Source of the DNA: Oscillospiraceae bacterium
GTDB lineage: Bacteria > Bacillota > Clostridia > Oscillospirales > CAG-272
Direction of reading: 5' to 3'
DNA length: 64,000 bases
NCBI GenBank assembly: GCA_015064255.1
Contig: SVSP01000007.1
Span: forward strand, 1 to 64,000
The notes beneath the pieces were generated by a model. The model saw only the letters and a program-made list of their open reading frames with translations. It was not told the origin of the DNA and made no database searches. Positions 1-8,624 of the stretch are shown here, piece after piece; position 1 is the first letter of the stretch; every line of letters begins with the position of its first letter. A program made the position numbers and the translations under genes.

Positions 1-193
1 TTTGACCACAATTTGACCAGTATTGAATAAACTATGAACTCGCACTCGGATGACCAGTTTTGACCACAATTTTGACCAGTTTGCCCGATGTAACACACGG
101 AATTAACGGAAATATCGGAAAGAAATAACCCCGAAAACCGTAAAAATCGGGTCAAAAAGAGCGTTTACCAAGCAAAATAAACTATAATTTTTG
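1..193. repeat. Cluster of TTGACCA direct repeats at the end of an integrated element
   Basis: TTGACCA occurs at 2-8, 13-19, 60-66 and 72-78, with a partial TGACCA at 51-56. A small hairpin (CCCGA/TCGGG) lies near 130-154. No ORF is supported here. Because a tRNA 3' fragment follows directly, the repeats may be arm-type binding sites of a tyrosine recombinase at the end of an element that lies to the left, outside the window. That role is inferred from position and repetition only. Confidence 0.5.
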
Positions 194-235
194 TTTGGGA
201 CCATCAGGCCGCAGGTTCAAGTCCTGTCACTCCGA
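194..235 (+). other. tRNA-Pro(TGG) 3'-end fragment, probable attachment site
   Basis: The stretch reads as the anticodon loop TTTGGGA (anticodon TGG), the 3' anticodon stem, the T arm GCAGG-TTCAAGT-CCTGT and the 3' acceptor strand CACTCCG plus A. The 5' half is absent: the bases before 194 cannot pair as the anticodon stem or D arm. A duplicated tRNA 3' end is the classical scar left when a tyrosine-recombinase element integrates into a tRNA gene. The intact tRNA should lie at the other end of the element, to the left of the window. Confidence 0.75.
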
Positions 236-236
236 T

Positions 237-275
237 AAAACCCACCCACGCATCTGCGTAGGTGGGTTTTATTTT
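237..275 (+). terminator. Rho-independent terminator after the tRNA fragment
   Basis: AAAACCCACC pairs with GGTGGGTTTT, with an inner stem ACGCA/TGCGT, followed by ATTTT. It is probably the original terminator of the tRNA-Pro gene, left on the chromosomal side of the integration point. The symmetric A and T runs could also stop the minus-strand GH95 transcript. Confidence 0.75.
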
Positions 276-302
276 AATTTTCGCGCGCAAACTCGAGAAA
301 TT

Positions 303-3104
303 CTACGGATTTACGTAAGCAAGTATTCTATCGCTACGCACGCCGCTATCACTTACTGCGCAAATGCAGTAGGTTACACGCTTGTTTTGCTCGCCTACAT
401 CTTGCTGATGCGTATATATTGCCTCGGCAGTCTCGCCGACAAGCGTGTAGGTGCTATCGTTTTCAACGGCTTTGTATATATTATATTTTACCGCGTCGGC
501 ACTACGCTTCCAGCTGAAGCGGTATTTGTGCCGACCTGTTTTTTCTATGCAGAACTCGGAGGGAGCGTCGATTTTATCGGCAACCTTAAAGTTGCGGACA
601 ATATAGGTCTCTCCGGCACACGTATCAAACGATATGACGTTTTCTGCAACACTTGTGAAAGATACCGCCGTTCCGTCCGACTTTTCTACCAGCGCGCCTT
701 CAAGTCCGCTATATTTCAGTCTGCAAGTGCCGCCCGATTTAGACTTGATACTAAAGAGCGTTGCCTTGCCGTTTTCCCACCTTGCGCCAAGTTCAAAGTT
801 TCCTCTTGCGACAAGTCCCGAATACGATCCGCTCGACCATTCGTCGGGGAGAGCCGCCAAAGGCTCGATATAACCCGAATGACTCTGAAGAAGCATCTCG
901 GAAACGCCTGCCGCACCGCCGAAATTTCCGTCGATCTGAAATCCTGCGGGAGTTTTCGCCCAAAGGTTTGTAAGCGTTCTCTTGGTCAGAAGCTTTCTGT
1001 ATTGGCGGTAAGCCTCGTTCCCGTCTCCGACTCTCGCCCAAAGGCTTTGTCTGTGGGCAATAGACCAGCCCCACTCGTCACCCGCACTTCCCTTTTCTCT
1101 TTGAGAAAGGGTGTATTTTGCCGCATCGATCCACGCGGGCGTTTCGGAATTTATAATGTTTCCGGGATAGAGACCTACGAGCTGCGACACGTGTCTGTGT
1201 GCATACTCACCGAGATCGCCGTAGTAGTTTTCCTCACGGAATTCTTTTACCTGTCCCGAATAACCGACGGCTATGGGATCATAGCTTGGAAGCTGCTCTT
1301 TGACGGTAGCGAGAACACTCTCGCCTCTGTCAGAGGACTTGATTCCCAAAATTTCTGCCGCCTTCAGGGTGTTATAGCCGTTACTGTACGCAAAGCTTTG
1401 GTCGTATGTCGTGCCCTTCGTATAATACCACACACCGTCAACGTGCTGTTCGGGAGAATCTCCCCAGATGCTAAGGTACGTGCCGTCCTTTTCCTTCTCA
1501 AACGTTTTGGTAATATAGAGAGAAGCGCCCTTGAGCGCGGGATAAACAACGTCACCGAGCACCTTGGTGTCACGTGTGTAATCGTAGTAATCCCAGAACA
1601 TCTGCGTCGTAAATCCGACGTTTCCGCAGCCCGGAAAGGTCGATATATCAAACAGCTGACTTCCGATGCCGATAGTCCATCCGTTGCCGCCGTCCTTGCC
1701 GATATTTTTAAGATACTTTTTACTTGCCTCTTCGTTGTACGGAAGATCAAGTCCCAGATTAGACTCGTATTTTTCGCCTAAAAGAGCCGAGGTTGCATAC
1801 TGCTCCGCTTTGGGCAAAAACGCCCTCCAGAAATCAATGTACGCACCGAAGGTTTCTGCAAGATTTGTGGAAAATGCGTGAGAATAGTTCATCTGAATAT
1901 TGATGTTATGCCAATATCCCGAACCCCACGGCGCAAGATTGTATCTGTTCCACGTTCCCTGCAAATTCGGAGGCACAGAGCCTTTTCTCGACGATGATAT
2001 AAGAAGGTATCTGCCAAACTGAAAGTAAAGCTCGTCGAGATACGTGTCGTATTTACCCGATTTATAATTACTTAGAAGAACGTCTGTCGTAACTAACGGG
2101 ACTGTGCCGCCGAAATCAACGTCCACTCTTCCGAAAAGACTTTCGTAGTCCGCCACGTGTCTTTCACGCAGCTGTGGGTAGGTGTATAAAAGAGCCGAGG
2201 CAAGCTCGGACTCTGCCGTTTCCAAAGCGTTAGTTTTTGTGTTTTTCAGCTTTTTCTCGGGCTCACTTTCGGTATAGACCGTGCTTGACAGCTCAAAATT
2301 CGTGCTGAGCGTAATAACTATGTAAGCCGAATTTGCACCGCTTACTGTGACAGTGCCGTTATCCTTGTTTCCCTGCGCGTCTGTACCGTTTGAAAAAGTT
2401 ACGGCACCTCCGCTGTTTACAACCTTATATTTGGCGGCAAAATCGACGTTATTATAGCCAAGATTTCCCGAAAGGGTGATCGTTTGATCGTCACAGGCAA
2501 CCACTCTTCCGCACTTGGAATATCGGTCGCCTTTTTCTACCATATATTCCTGCTTATAGGGAATCGTGGGGCGCAGAGTGAAGCCGAGATTGCCTTCACC
2601 TGATGCGCTAAGATGAATTACTATTGCCTTGTCGGGATAGGAAACAAAATATTCTCTTGAATACTTTACTCCATTGTACGCGTAGCTGACCGTCGAAACA
2701 GCAGTTCGCAGATCCAGATCTCTTGAATAATCCTCTACTTTTTCGTAGTCGTGTCCGAAATCAATATAGGTTTCGGAAAAATTATTGAGTCCGCCGCCAA
2801 AAAGTCTTTTGTTAAGACGTCTTTCGCCGTCCTTCCATTTAACAATGGTCAACTGGCCGGCGAGCGTGTTATCGGTTATCTGGATGCGCTCGGTTTCGGT
2901 TCGCCCGAAAACGTTTATTCCCGAATAGCCGTTGCCGAGCGGAAGCGACCATTTTTCCCAGCCGTCGTCCTCGACGTCGCGATATTCCTGCGTTGCCGCG
3001 TACGCCTTCGAGATATTTTCGTTACCGTACGGAGCTTATCTGTCATACCAAAGCCGCAGATCTTTTCTGCCTGTAAAAGTTTCAGATCCCATTTTGTCCC
3101 CCAT
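303..3104 (-). pseudogene. GH95 alpha-L-fucosidase-like gene interrupted by an in-frame stop
   Basis: Residues match glycoside hydrolase family 95, which hydrolyses alpha-1,2-L-fucosides. The N-terminal beta domain shows WEKWSLPLGNG and NVFGRTETERIQ; the (alpha/alpha)6 domain shows NLQGTWN and HNINIQMNY, whose N-x-N pair is the catalytic-base asparagine motif of the family; a fibronectin-III-like tail closes the protein. The longest stop-free part (TTG at 2852) begins after the conserved N-terminus. The same frame continues upstream to an ATG at 3104-3102 encoding MGDK..LRLWYDR, then TAA at 3038-3036, then APYGNEN..WEKWSLPLGNG. The stop therefore splits a normally continuous domain. About 15 residues around GQLTIVKWKDGERRL (near 2855-2895) look like an extra insertion. 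No good SD precedes 3104. Internal reinitiation is possible but would lose the first beta strands. Family assignment is firm; pseudogene status is inferred. Confidence 0.8.
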
Positions 3105-3196
3105 AATATCGCAAAAATGCAATTTATATATTGAAAAGCAAGTTGTTTACAGTTATTTCTCCGCGCAAGCTGCGTCCTCGCACGCCTTTGCGAGAC

Positions 3197-3328
3197 GTCG
3201 ATCATATCGGTAAATCCGCAAAGCAGATAGAGCGCGTAAAACCATACCGATGACAGCGGCAGAAGCAGAAGAGGCAGACTGAATATTATCCTGCTGCCCG
3301 TGATGATATTTGCGATGTGTTTTTTCAT
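3197..3328 (-). pseudogene. CDP-alcohol phosphatidyltransferase, N-terminal 44-residue remnant
   Basis: The ATG at 3328 opens a protein beginning MKKHIANIITGSRIIFS and continuing to YLLCGFTDMID, the first transmembrane helix and the start of the DG-x2-AR active-site region of PgsA/PssA-type phosphatidyltransferases. Homology stops at the aspartate near 3197, where the family continues with G-x-x-A-R. The open frame runs on without recognisable similarity into the GH95 region. Full-length members have about 180-220 residues, so this is a truncated gene fused to foreign sequence. It starts 3 nt after the radical SAM stop codon, so the two were probably translationally coupled. Confidence 0.7.
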
Positions 3329-3331
3329 ATC

Positions 3332-4081
3332 TTACGGCTCATAGACCTCTATAATCTCCATAATATCGCGTTTGTACACATTCCCGCCGAGAACGTCGCC
3401 ATTCGGCTCAAACGACACACAGCGCACGTCGCGCGGATCTTCTTCATACGGATTTTCGGGACGCTCATCCGTGAAATATTCCGCGAGATATTTGAGCGCG
3501 TTTCCTTCGGGAAAGATCACGTTTCCGTCTCCCACGGGAATGTCTGTGTCGGCAAAGCTGTCGAGAATTTCTCTTGTTTTTACGTTGTACAAATTGTCGT
3601 CTGCCGCACTTACGAGCCACGCAGGCGAAAGGCGGATCGGGATGCCGCACTTTTTTGCTTGAACAGCAAAGTCTTTTACTACGTCAAGGGGGATTGTTTC
3701 CTGATGGAATGCGTCCACAGATAAAAGAAGATCGTTTACACCGCACGCGGCAAGCTTCTCTGCAACCTCGCGGATCTTGCCTGTATTCTTTGAAAAACAT
3801 CCGCTCGTGATGACCTGCCGTTTGGGAATATTCAGTTCTTTGGCGGCGGTCATTATCGCATAGACCGCGTCCGTGTACAAAAGCGGTTCGCCGCCGAATG
3901 TCATAACGATTTTGATATCGTACTTTGCCGTGATCTTACGCACCGCATCGGACGCAATTTGCGGGTCGATCCGTATGCCGCAAGATGAGTGATTTCCCTC
4001 GGAGCAGTGCTTGCACCGTCCCGTGCAGGCGTACGTCACGACGAATTCGATTTTGCTCAGATTTTTGAGATATTGGTTCAT
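3332..4081 (-). CDS. Radical SAM protein
   Basis: A 249-residue protein with the radical SAM [4Fe-4S] motif C-x3-C-x2-C (CTGRCKHC, residues about 16-23) and the glycine-rich SAM motif in MTFGGEPLL. It has the length of a single TIM-barrel core with no SPASM extension; the last third shows RCVSFEPNGDVLGGN. The start is ATG at 4081, preceded by GGAG at about 8 nt, rather than the longer frame that runs to 4186 through the promoter. It is the first gene of a transcript whose next gene is the truncated phosphatidyltransferase. The substrate cannot be told from sequence. A peptide-modifying or activating role is possible but unproven. Confidence 0.8.
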   Translation of the reverse strand: MNQYLKNLSKIEFVVTYACTGRCKHCSEGNHSSCGIRIDPQIASDAVRKITAKYDIKIVMTFGGEPLLYTDAVYAIMTAAKELNIPKRQVITSGCFSKNTGKIREVAEKLAACGVNDLLLSVDAFHQETIPLDVVKDFAVQAKKCGIPIRLSPAWLVSAADDNLYNVKTREILDSFADTDIPVGDGNVIFPEGNALKYLAEYFTDERPENPYEEDPRDVRCVSFEPNGDVLGGNVYKRDIMEIIEVYEP

Positions 4082-4165
4082 ATATTTCTCCAACTCTTTT
4101 GATATACGTCCATTCTTCTGCCTCTTGCTCCGGAGAAAAGAATCCGCAGATCTTGTGATATGAAA

Positions 4166-4194
4166 ATTATAGCACAAATCCCTCAATCAGTCAA
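4166..4194 (-). promoter_or_regulatory. Promoter for the radical SAM gene
   Basis: On the minus strand TTGACT (4189-4194) and TATAAT (4166-4171) are 17 nt apart. Confidence 0.75.
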
Positions 4195-4457
4195 CAGACT
4201 TATACAGACAAACACTGCGATTTCAGCAGTTTTCGTTTTTAATTCACCGTTGTTCTTTGTATGCTGCGTGTGATAGTTGACAGTTTTGCGTTTCTATGAT
4301 ATAATTCAAACACGGTGAAAGCCGAATTTAATTTTTGGAGAATGCTGTTTGAAGAAGAACAACACCTTGGAGATTGTATTGTAAACGAGAGGGTTTGTAA
4401 ATACATTATCGCGATCCTCTCGTATATTGAGCGTCACAACTATGAAAGGATTTAAAA
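4195..4457 (+). promoter_or_regulatory. Promoter and long 5' leader of the GNAT gene
   Basis: TTGACA (4277-4282) and TATAAT (4300-4305) are 17 nt apart. The transcript would have a leader of about 145 nt containing an 8-bp stem ACGAGAGG (4385-4392) / CCTCTCGT (4416-4423) shortly before the ribosome binding site AAGGA. No known riboswitch class was recognised. Confidence 0.7.
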
Positions 4458-5111
4458 ATGAACAATTTGACGATACGTTTAGAAACAGAAAAAGACTACA
4501 GAGCAGTAGAAGAGCTTACCCGTGAGGCGTTTTGGAACGTCTATAAGCCGGGCGCGGACGAGCATTACTATGTGCATATGATGCGAAATCACCCCGATTT
4601 TATTCCCGAGCTTGCGTTTGTGCTTGAAAAAGACGGCAAGATCATCGGCAACATTATGTACACAAAGGCGTGGCTTGAGGACGAGAGCGGCGAGCGCCGT
4701 GAGATACTTTCCTTCGGACCGCTTTGCATCTCTCCCGAATATCAGAGGCAGAAGCTCGGCAAAATGCTGATCGAGCATTCCTTTGATGTGGCACGCAGGA
4801 TGGGCTACGACGTGAACATCAACTTCGGAAATCCGGGCAACTATGTCAGCCGTGGATTTGTGAGTTGTAAAAAGAAGAACGTCAGCTTTGTCGTGGACGG
4901 TAATTTCCCGACGGCTTTGCTCGTTGCGGAGCTTGTACCGAACGTGCTTGACGGCAGAAAGTGGATGTATATTCCTTCCACCGCCGCCGACTGCTGTGAG
5001 GACGTTTCCGCTGTCGAAGCCTTCGACGCGACATTCCCACCCAAAGAAAAGAAGTGGATGCCGAGTCAGGAGGAGTTCTATATCTATAGTCATTCTTCGA
5101 TCGTTCGCTGA
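4458..5111 (+). CDS. GNAT family N-acetyltransferase
   Basis: A 217-residue protein with the GNAT fold. Motif A appears as FGPLCISPEYQRQKLGKMLIEH (residues about 90-112), the acetyl-CoA pyrophosphate loop Q/R-x-x-G-x-G/A with KLG in place of the usual G-x-G, followed by NPGNYVSRGF, typical of the YhbS-like branch with its GF motif. The C-terminal 60 residues form an extension beyond the core. The start ATG has AAGGA about 8 nt upstream. It is monocistronic between its own promoter and a strong terminator. It would transfer an acetyl group from acetyl-CoA to an amine of a small molecule or peptide; the substrate is unknown. Confidence 0.85.
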   Translation: MNNLTIRLETEKDYRAVEELTREAFWNVYKPGADEHYYVHMMRNHPDFIPELAFVLEKDGKIIGNIMYTKAWLEDESGERREILSFGPLCISPEYQRQKLGKMLIEHSFDVARRMGYDVNINFGNPGNYVSRGFVSCKKKNVSFVVDGNFPTALLVAELVPNVLDGRKWMYIPSTAADCCEDVSAVEAFDATFPPKEKKWMPSQEEFYIYSHSSIVR

Positions 5112-5121
5112 ACGTAAAAAC

Positions 5122-5158
5122 GCCGCTGAGGAGTTCTGATTCTTCAGCGGCTATTTTA
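5122..5158 (+). terminator. Terminator of the GNAT gene
   Basis: GCCGCTGAG pairs with CTTCAGCGGC across an 11-nt loop and is followed by TATTTTAT. It lies directly before the convergent esterase gene. Confidence 0.8.
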
Positions 5159-5165
5159 TCGTTTT

Positions 5166-6260
5166 TTATTTGGATTTGATAAACTTAAAATACTGTTGCC
5201 AATCCTCGCGGCTGAGAAAATGTTCACCGTCACGGATGTGATATCCGACACGACCTTCGTGGAAGGATTCACCGGGAGTAGGGTAGCGGTCGGGATGAAT
5301 AAATCCGGGTACACCCAAACGCTCGTAAATCTTACCCGCTTCACAGCAGGAAAGGTATTCGGACTCGGGGTCGGACCAATAGTCGAGAAGTGCGCTTCCC
5401 ACGTAAACGTAGCGAGGTGCGCTTGCCGCTACGAGAAAATGCTGATCGTACGGCATATCTTCTTCGTGGTCGGCGTATTTTCGATAATTCTGACAGAACC
5501 ACTGCATATGATGCTTTACACAAAAGTCGGCAGAGCAGCGGACCCCTCCTTTTTCGCGTTCGGCACGGTTGCGCGACAGACCTGCACCTGCAAATCCCGA
5601 ATCATTTGATATAGAGAACTGGAAACGCTCGTCCATCATTCCTGTCCAAAGGGCTGTTTTTCCAAGTCTTGAGTGGCCTATTACAGCGGATTTTGAAAAA
5701 TCGAGGCAGTCAAGTGTTTCGCAGTAGTCCATTACGCGGGAAGCCGCCCAAGACCACATAGGAATCTTGCCGCATTCGCTTCCGACCGGTTCGCGTCCGT
5801 TGTATATGATTCCTGCAAGACCGTTTGTGAAATCTATATCGTCAGATGTTACGTCACAATATCCAAAGGAGAATACGGCAAATCCGTTGTCAATTATCTC
5901 TTCGGTGGGCATATAGAGGTCGGGAACACTGCTTCTGAAATTTATGTGGATAAAAAACGGAAGATTTGTTTTGCCTTTGGGAATTACAGCGCAGATGGGA
6001 AAAGAAAATTCCTTTCCCAAAATTGTAGTTTGAATGAGAATGTACTTGATTGTGGCTTTTCCTGCACAAAAATGCTTGGAAAAATTGGAATCAATTTGCA
6101 GTTCCTTAAAGGAAACCGATTCGGGCGCCGGTGGCATATATCCGAAAAGCTCGCTTTGTAGAATGTCTTTTATCTGCTCACGGCGTTCGGACCAATTTAA
6201 ATCTGAATCTGCCCATAAATCGGGGAGAGCTTTTTTCTTTAATTCGTTTTCTAAAAACAT
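5166..6260 (-). CDS. CE15-like glucuronoyl esterase / alpha/beta hydrolase
   Basis: A 364-residue alpha/beta hydrolase. The nucleophile elbow GHSRLGKTALW matches the bacterial carbohydrate esterase family 15 signature (G-C/H-S-R-x-G-K), and the catalytic histidine is likely in GYHIRDGEHFLSREDW near the C-terminus. CE15 enzymes cleave ester bonds between glucuronic acid side chains of xylan and lignin alcohols. There is no signal peptide, so the protein appears cytoplasmic. The start is ATG at 6260 with AAGGAG 7 nt upstream; the much longer open frame further upstream overlaps the divergent promoters and gene. It faces the GH5-like gene across a 144-nt divergent promoter region, suggesting co-regulation in hemicellulose breakdown. 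A related acetyl-ester hydrolase activity is the main alternative. Confidence 0.8.
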   Translation of the reverse strand: MFLENELKKKALPDLWADSDLNWSERREQIKDILQSELFGYMPPAPESVSFKELQIDSNFSKHFCAGKATIKYILIQTTILGKEFSFPICAVIPKGKTNLPFFIHINFRSSVPDLYMPTEEIIDNGFAVFSFGYCDVTSDDIDFTNGLAGIIYNGREPVGSECGKIPMWSWAASRVMDYCETLDCLDFSKSAVIGHSRLGKTALWTGMMDERFQFSISNDSGFAGAGLSRNRAEREKGGVRCSADFCVKHHMQWFCQNYRKYADHEEDMPYDQHFLVAASAPRYVYVGSALLDYWSDPESEYLSCCEAGKIYERLGVPGFIHPDRYPTPGESFHEGRVGYHIRDGEHFLSREDWQQYFKFIKSK

Positions 6261-6296
6261 AGCCGACTCCTTAAAAAGAAAGTATAGTTTGAAACA

Positions 6297-6325
6297 ATTA
6301 TACCAAACACTGTTTATCTTGTCAA
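6297..6325 (-). promoter_or_regulatory. Promoter for the CE15-like gene
   Basis: Minus strand TTGACA (6320-6325) and TATAAT (6297-6302) are 17 nt apart. Confidence 0.8.
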
Positions 6326-6342
6326 GATTTTGATAAAATCTA

Positions 6343-6371
6343 TTGACACGAAAATAAAAACTTGATAAAAT
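6343..6371 (+). promoter_or_regulatory. Promoter for the GH5-like gene
   Basis: TTGACA (6343-6348) and TAAAAT (6366-6371) are 17 nt apart. It sits back to back with the esterase promoter, the two -35 boxes being 17 nt apart, so one regulator could control both. Confidence 0.7.
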
Positions 6372-6404
6372 TAAATAAAATAAATCGGAAAAAGGAGACT
6401 TGAT

Positions 6405-7484
6405 ATGAAAAGACGATGGACAAAAGAAGAAGCTTGGGAATTCTGGAACAAAAATCCGTGGATAGTAGGATGTAACTGGGTTCCCGCAGAAACACCGGGG
6501 CTCTCTATATGGCAGGGAGATACTATTGAAGAAATACTCCCTTCCGCACGTAAAGAACTTGCACTTATGCAGGAAGTAGGATTCAATACTGTCAGAATGA
6601 GAATTGACTTTAATTTGTGGTACCATGAGAGAGACGTATATCTTGATAGAGTTGACAGAATTCTTGACATTATGAAGGAATATGGAATAAAGCTTATGCC
6701 TGTTCTTTTCAGTGATTGCGTTTCCTTTGGAAAGCCTGCCGATACCTCTATACCCATGCCTCGCGGAAAAGGCAGATGGGCTGTCGGATATCACGGCGGA
6801 CGTCCCAATTCACCTCACGTGGTTCCGACGGGCAAACCTATTGGATGGGTACGCTGGGATGAGGAAGATCAAAGACCTATATGCGAACAGTTTATAAGAG
6901 ATCTTGCAAGACGTTTTGGTAAAGATGACAGAATAATTCTTTGGGATATCTGGAATGAGCCTGGCAACAGTAAGCGCGGTGATATGAGTATTCCTTATCT
7001 TAAGAGAGCTTTTGAGATCGCACGCGAAGAGGATGTAATGCAGCCGCTTACCGCAGGAGTATGGACGTATCCGAAGAACTACGGTGTTGATGAGTCGCTT
7101 GACGTTTCTCCGATTCAGAGAGTTGCACTTGATCTTTCCGATATTATAAGCTTCCATAATTATGAGAACTTCGAAGAAGTCAAAAATTGTGTAAAGGCTC
7201 TTGAAAAAGAGGGAAGACCTATGGCGAATACGGAGTGGCTTCACAGAATTCTCGGAAATACAGTTGAAGATCAACTTCCTTTTTACTACGAAAAGAAGAT
7301 CGGAAGCACACACTGGGGACTTGTTGCGGGACACGGCCAGTTCTATCTGCCTTGGGAATGGCTCAAAGCCGCAAGGCCTGAGCTTGATTTCACACTTTGG
7401 CAGCACGATATCTTCAGAGAAGATCATACGCCTTATGACGAAAAAGAGATCGAGCTTTTCAAAAAGCTTTGCGCAAATAAATAA
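6405..7484 (+). CDS. GH5-like (cellulase-family) glycoside hydrolase
   Basis: A 359-residue clan GH-A TIM barrel. The N-terminal strand has VGCNWVPAETP, the acid/base glutamate lies in WDIWNEPGN (residues about 183-191), and the candidate nucleophile glutamate is in MANTEWLHR (residues about 272-280) in a less typical N-T-E-W context. No signal peptide or carbohydrate-binding module is present, so it probably acts inside the cell on imported oligosaccharides. RBS AAAGGAG lies 7 nt before the ATG. It is divergent from the CE15-like esterase. GH5-family membership is likely but the subfamily, and so the glycosidic linkage, is not determinable here. Confidence 0.75.
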   Translation: MKRRWTKEEAWEFWNKNPWIVGCNWVPAETPGLSIWQGDTIEEILPSARKELALMQEVGFNTVRMRIDFNLWYHERDVYLDRVDRILDIMKEYGIKLMPVLFSDCVSFGKPADTSIPMPRGKGRWAVGYHGGRPNSPHVVPTGKPIGWVRWDEEDQRPICEQFIRDLARRFGKDDRIILWDIWNEPGNSKRGDMSIPYLKRAFEIAREEDVMQPLTAGVWTYPKNYGVDESLDVSPIQRVALDLSDIISFHNYENFEEVKNCVKALEKEGRPMANTEWLHRILGNTVEDQLPFYYEKKIGSTHWGLVAGHGQFYLPWEWLKAARPELDFTLWQHDIFREDHTPYDEKEIELFKKLCANK

Positions 7485-7495
7485 TATTTAATTTG

Positions 7496-7532
7496 AAAAA
7501 GCTATGACAGAATTTTCTGTCATAGCTTTTTT
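7496..7532. terminator. Bidirectional terminator
   Basis: AAAAAGCTATGACAG pairs with CTGTCATAGCTTTTTT around a 6-nt loop. A and T runs flank both sides, so it can serve the GH5-like gene and the convergent YkvA gene. Confidence 0.85.
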
Positions 7533-7549
7533 GGATATATAGAATTATT

Positions 7550-7918
7550 CTATATAAATACCGATATTATTAATGCGATAAAAGCGACCCATATAAGAAT
7601 GAACGGTATAGCGTAATACCATTTCTTTGGCTTTCCGTTATTCCATAACCCCTCGGCACGCGCTCTGCAGTCGGCAAATACTTCTTCGGGAATACATTTT
7701 ACACACAAGGCAATAAGCGCAGGCAGGATGATCATATCGTCAAGATATCCGAGTATCGGTATGAAATCGGGAACAAGATCGATAGGTGAGAGCGCATATA
7801 CTATAATTATTGCCGCGATTATTTTAGCGTACCACGATGTACGTTTCTCTTTAAGGGCAAGAAAGACTGCGGGGATATCGGTTTTAAGCTTTTTGGCACG
7901 TTCTTTAAGATTGCTCAT
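7550..7918 (-). CDS. YkvA family (DUF1232) membrane protein
   Basis: A 122-residue protein carrying the DUF1232 signature YALSPIDLVPDFIPILGYLDD inside a hydrophobic segment (residues about 33-65) and a second transmembrane helix at the C-terminus (about 101-121). The function of the family is not established. It is the last gene of a three-gene minus-strand transcript and begins 2 nt after the upstream kinase-like gene stops, so it is probably translationally coupled. Confidence 0.85.
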   Translation of the reverse strand: MSNLKERAKKLKTDIPAVFLALKEKRTSWYAKIIAAIIIVYALSPIDLVPDFIPILGYLDDMIILPALIALCVKCIPEEVFADCRARAEGLWNNGKPKKWYYAIPFILIWVAFIALIISVFI

Positions 7919-7920
7919 AT

Positions 7921-8592
7921 TTAATTCTCCATTAATCCGAAGTGTTTTGCGAGCTTATCACATACCTCTTCACGCGTATCAATACCGTTGTCCTCTCGCA
8001 CTACCGTAAAAAATCCGCTGTTTGAATATTCCTCGTAATGCTCACGGCTGTTGATGCGCGCAAGTCCTTCTCGGTAATTTGCCATTACTTCATCCGCGTT
8101 TTCACAACTGTCGATGATACTCAGTAAAAACTGCTTTTCGGGATCTGCACGGTCAAAAAAATGCTCTACGCTCATAGACTGCGGACAAAGCATAACGGCA
8201 ACGTGAGAATAGTCGGAAATTTCTTTTAAAATATCAAGAGGGATGCAAGTATCGACGATGACTTTTTTGTCTTTTGAGATCGAAATAAGCTCGGATATCT
8301 CAAATTCCGCTGCTTCGCGTCCGACAGAGTATATCCAGCGCTCGTATTCCTCGGGAGAGCGCTTGACAAAATCTCTCCAATCGGAAAGCATTTTGTTGTA
8401 GCATATGTCAGGATGAGTTTCGGGTGTTGCCACCTTGTCGGAAACCTCCATATGGTAATTTTCACCGCAAAATATCATATCAAAACGGTCTGCAAGCATT
8501 TTGACCGCTGTGGATTTTCCCGCATATGCTGTGCCTGTTATGAAATATACGTTTTTCAGATAGTATTTTAATATGTTGTTTGAAATTATCAT
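7921..8592 (-). CDS. P-loop nucleotide-binding protein, kinase-like
   Basis: A 223-residue protein with a Walker A motif GTAYAGKST (residues about 19-27) and a strand KKVIVDTCIP that fits a Walker B-like position. The size and layout resemble small-molecule kinases or AAA-type ATPases such as shikimate- or nucleoside-kinase relatives, but no substrate motif is recognised. It lies 32 nt downstream of the alpha/beta hydrolase gene and 2 nt upstream of the YkvA gene. The function is unknown. Confidence 0.65.
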   Translation of the reverse strand: MIISNNILKYYLKNVYFITGTAYAGKSTAVKMLADRFDMIFCGENYHMEVSDKVATPETHPDICYNKMLSDWRDFVKRSPEEYERWIYSVGREAAEFEISELISISKDKKVIVDTCIPLDILKEISDYSHVAVMLCPQSMSVEHFFDRADPEKQFLLSIIDSCENADEVMANYREGLARINSREHYEEYSNSGFFTVVREDNGIDTREEVCDKLAKHFGLMEN

Positions 8593-8624
8593 TGTTATTA
8601 CCCTATAATCATTTTATTGGCGAA

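Noticed and set aside
195-1781. A 528-codon open frame on the plus strand opposite the GH95 gene
   Set aside because: It is the antisense shadow of the GH95 coding sequence. The translation has no domain features, and it starts inside the tRNA-Pro fragment without a ribosome binding site.
3317-3724. Plus-strand frames antisense to the radical SAM gene
   Set aside because: They overlap a gene with a clear C-x3-C-x2-C motif and have no RBS.
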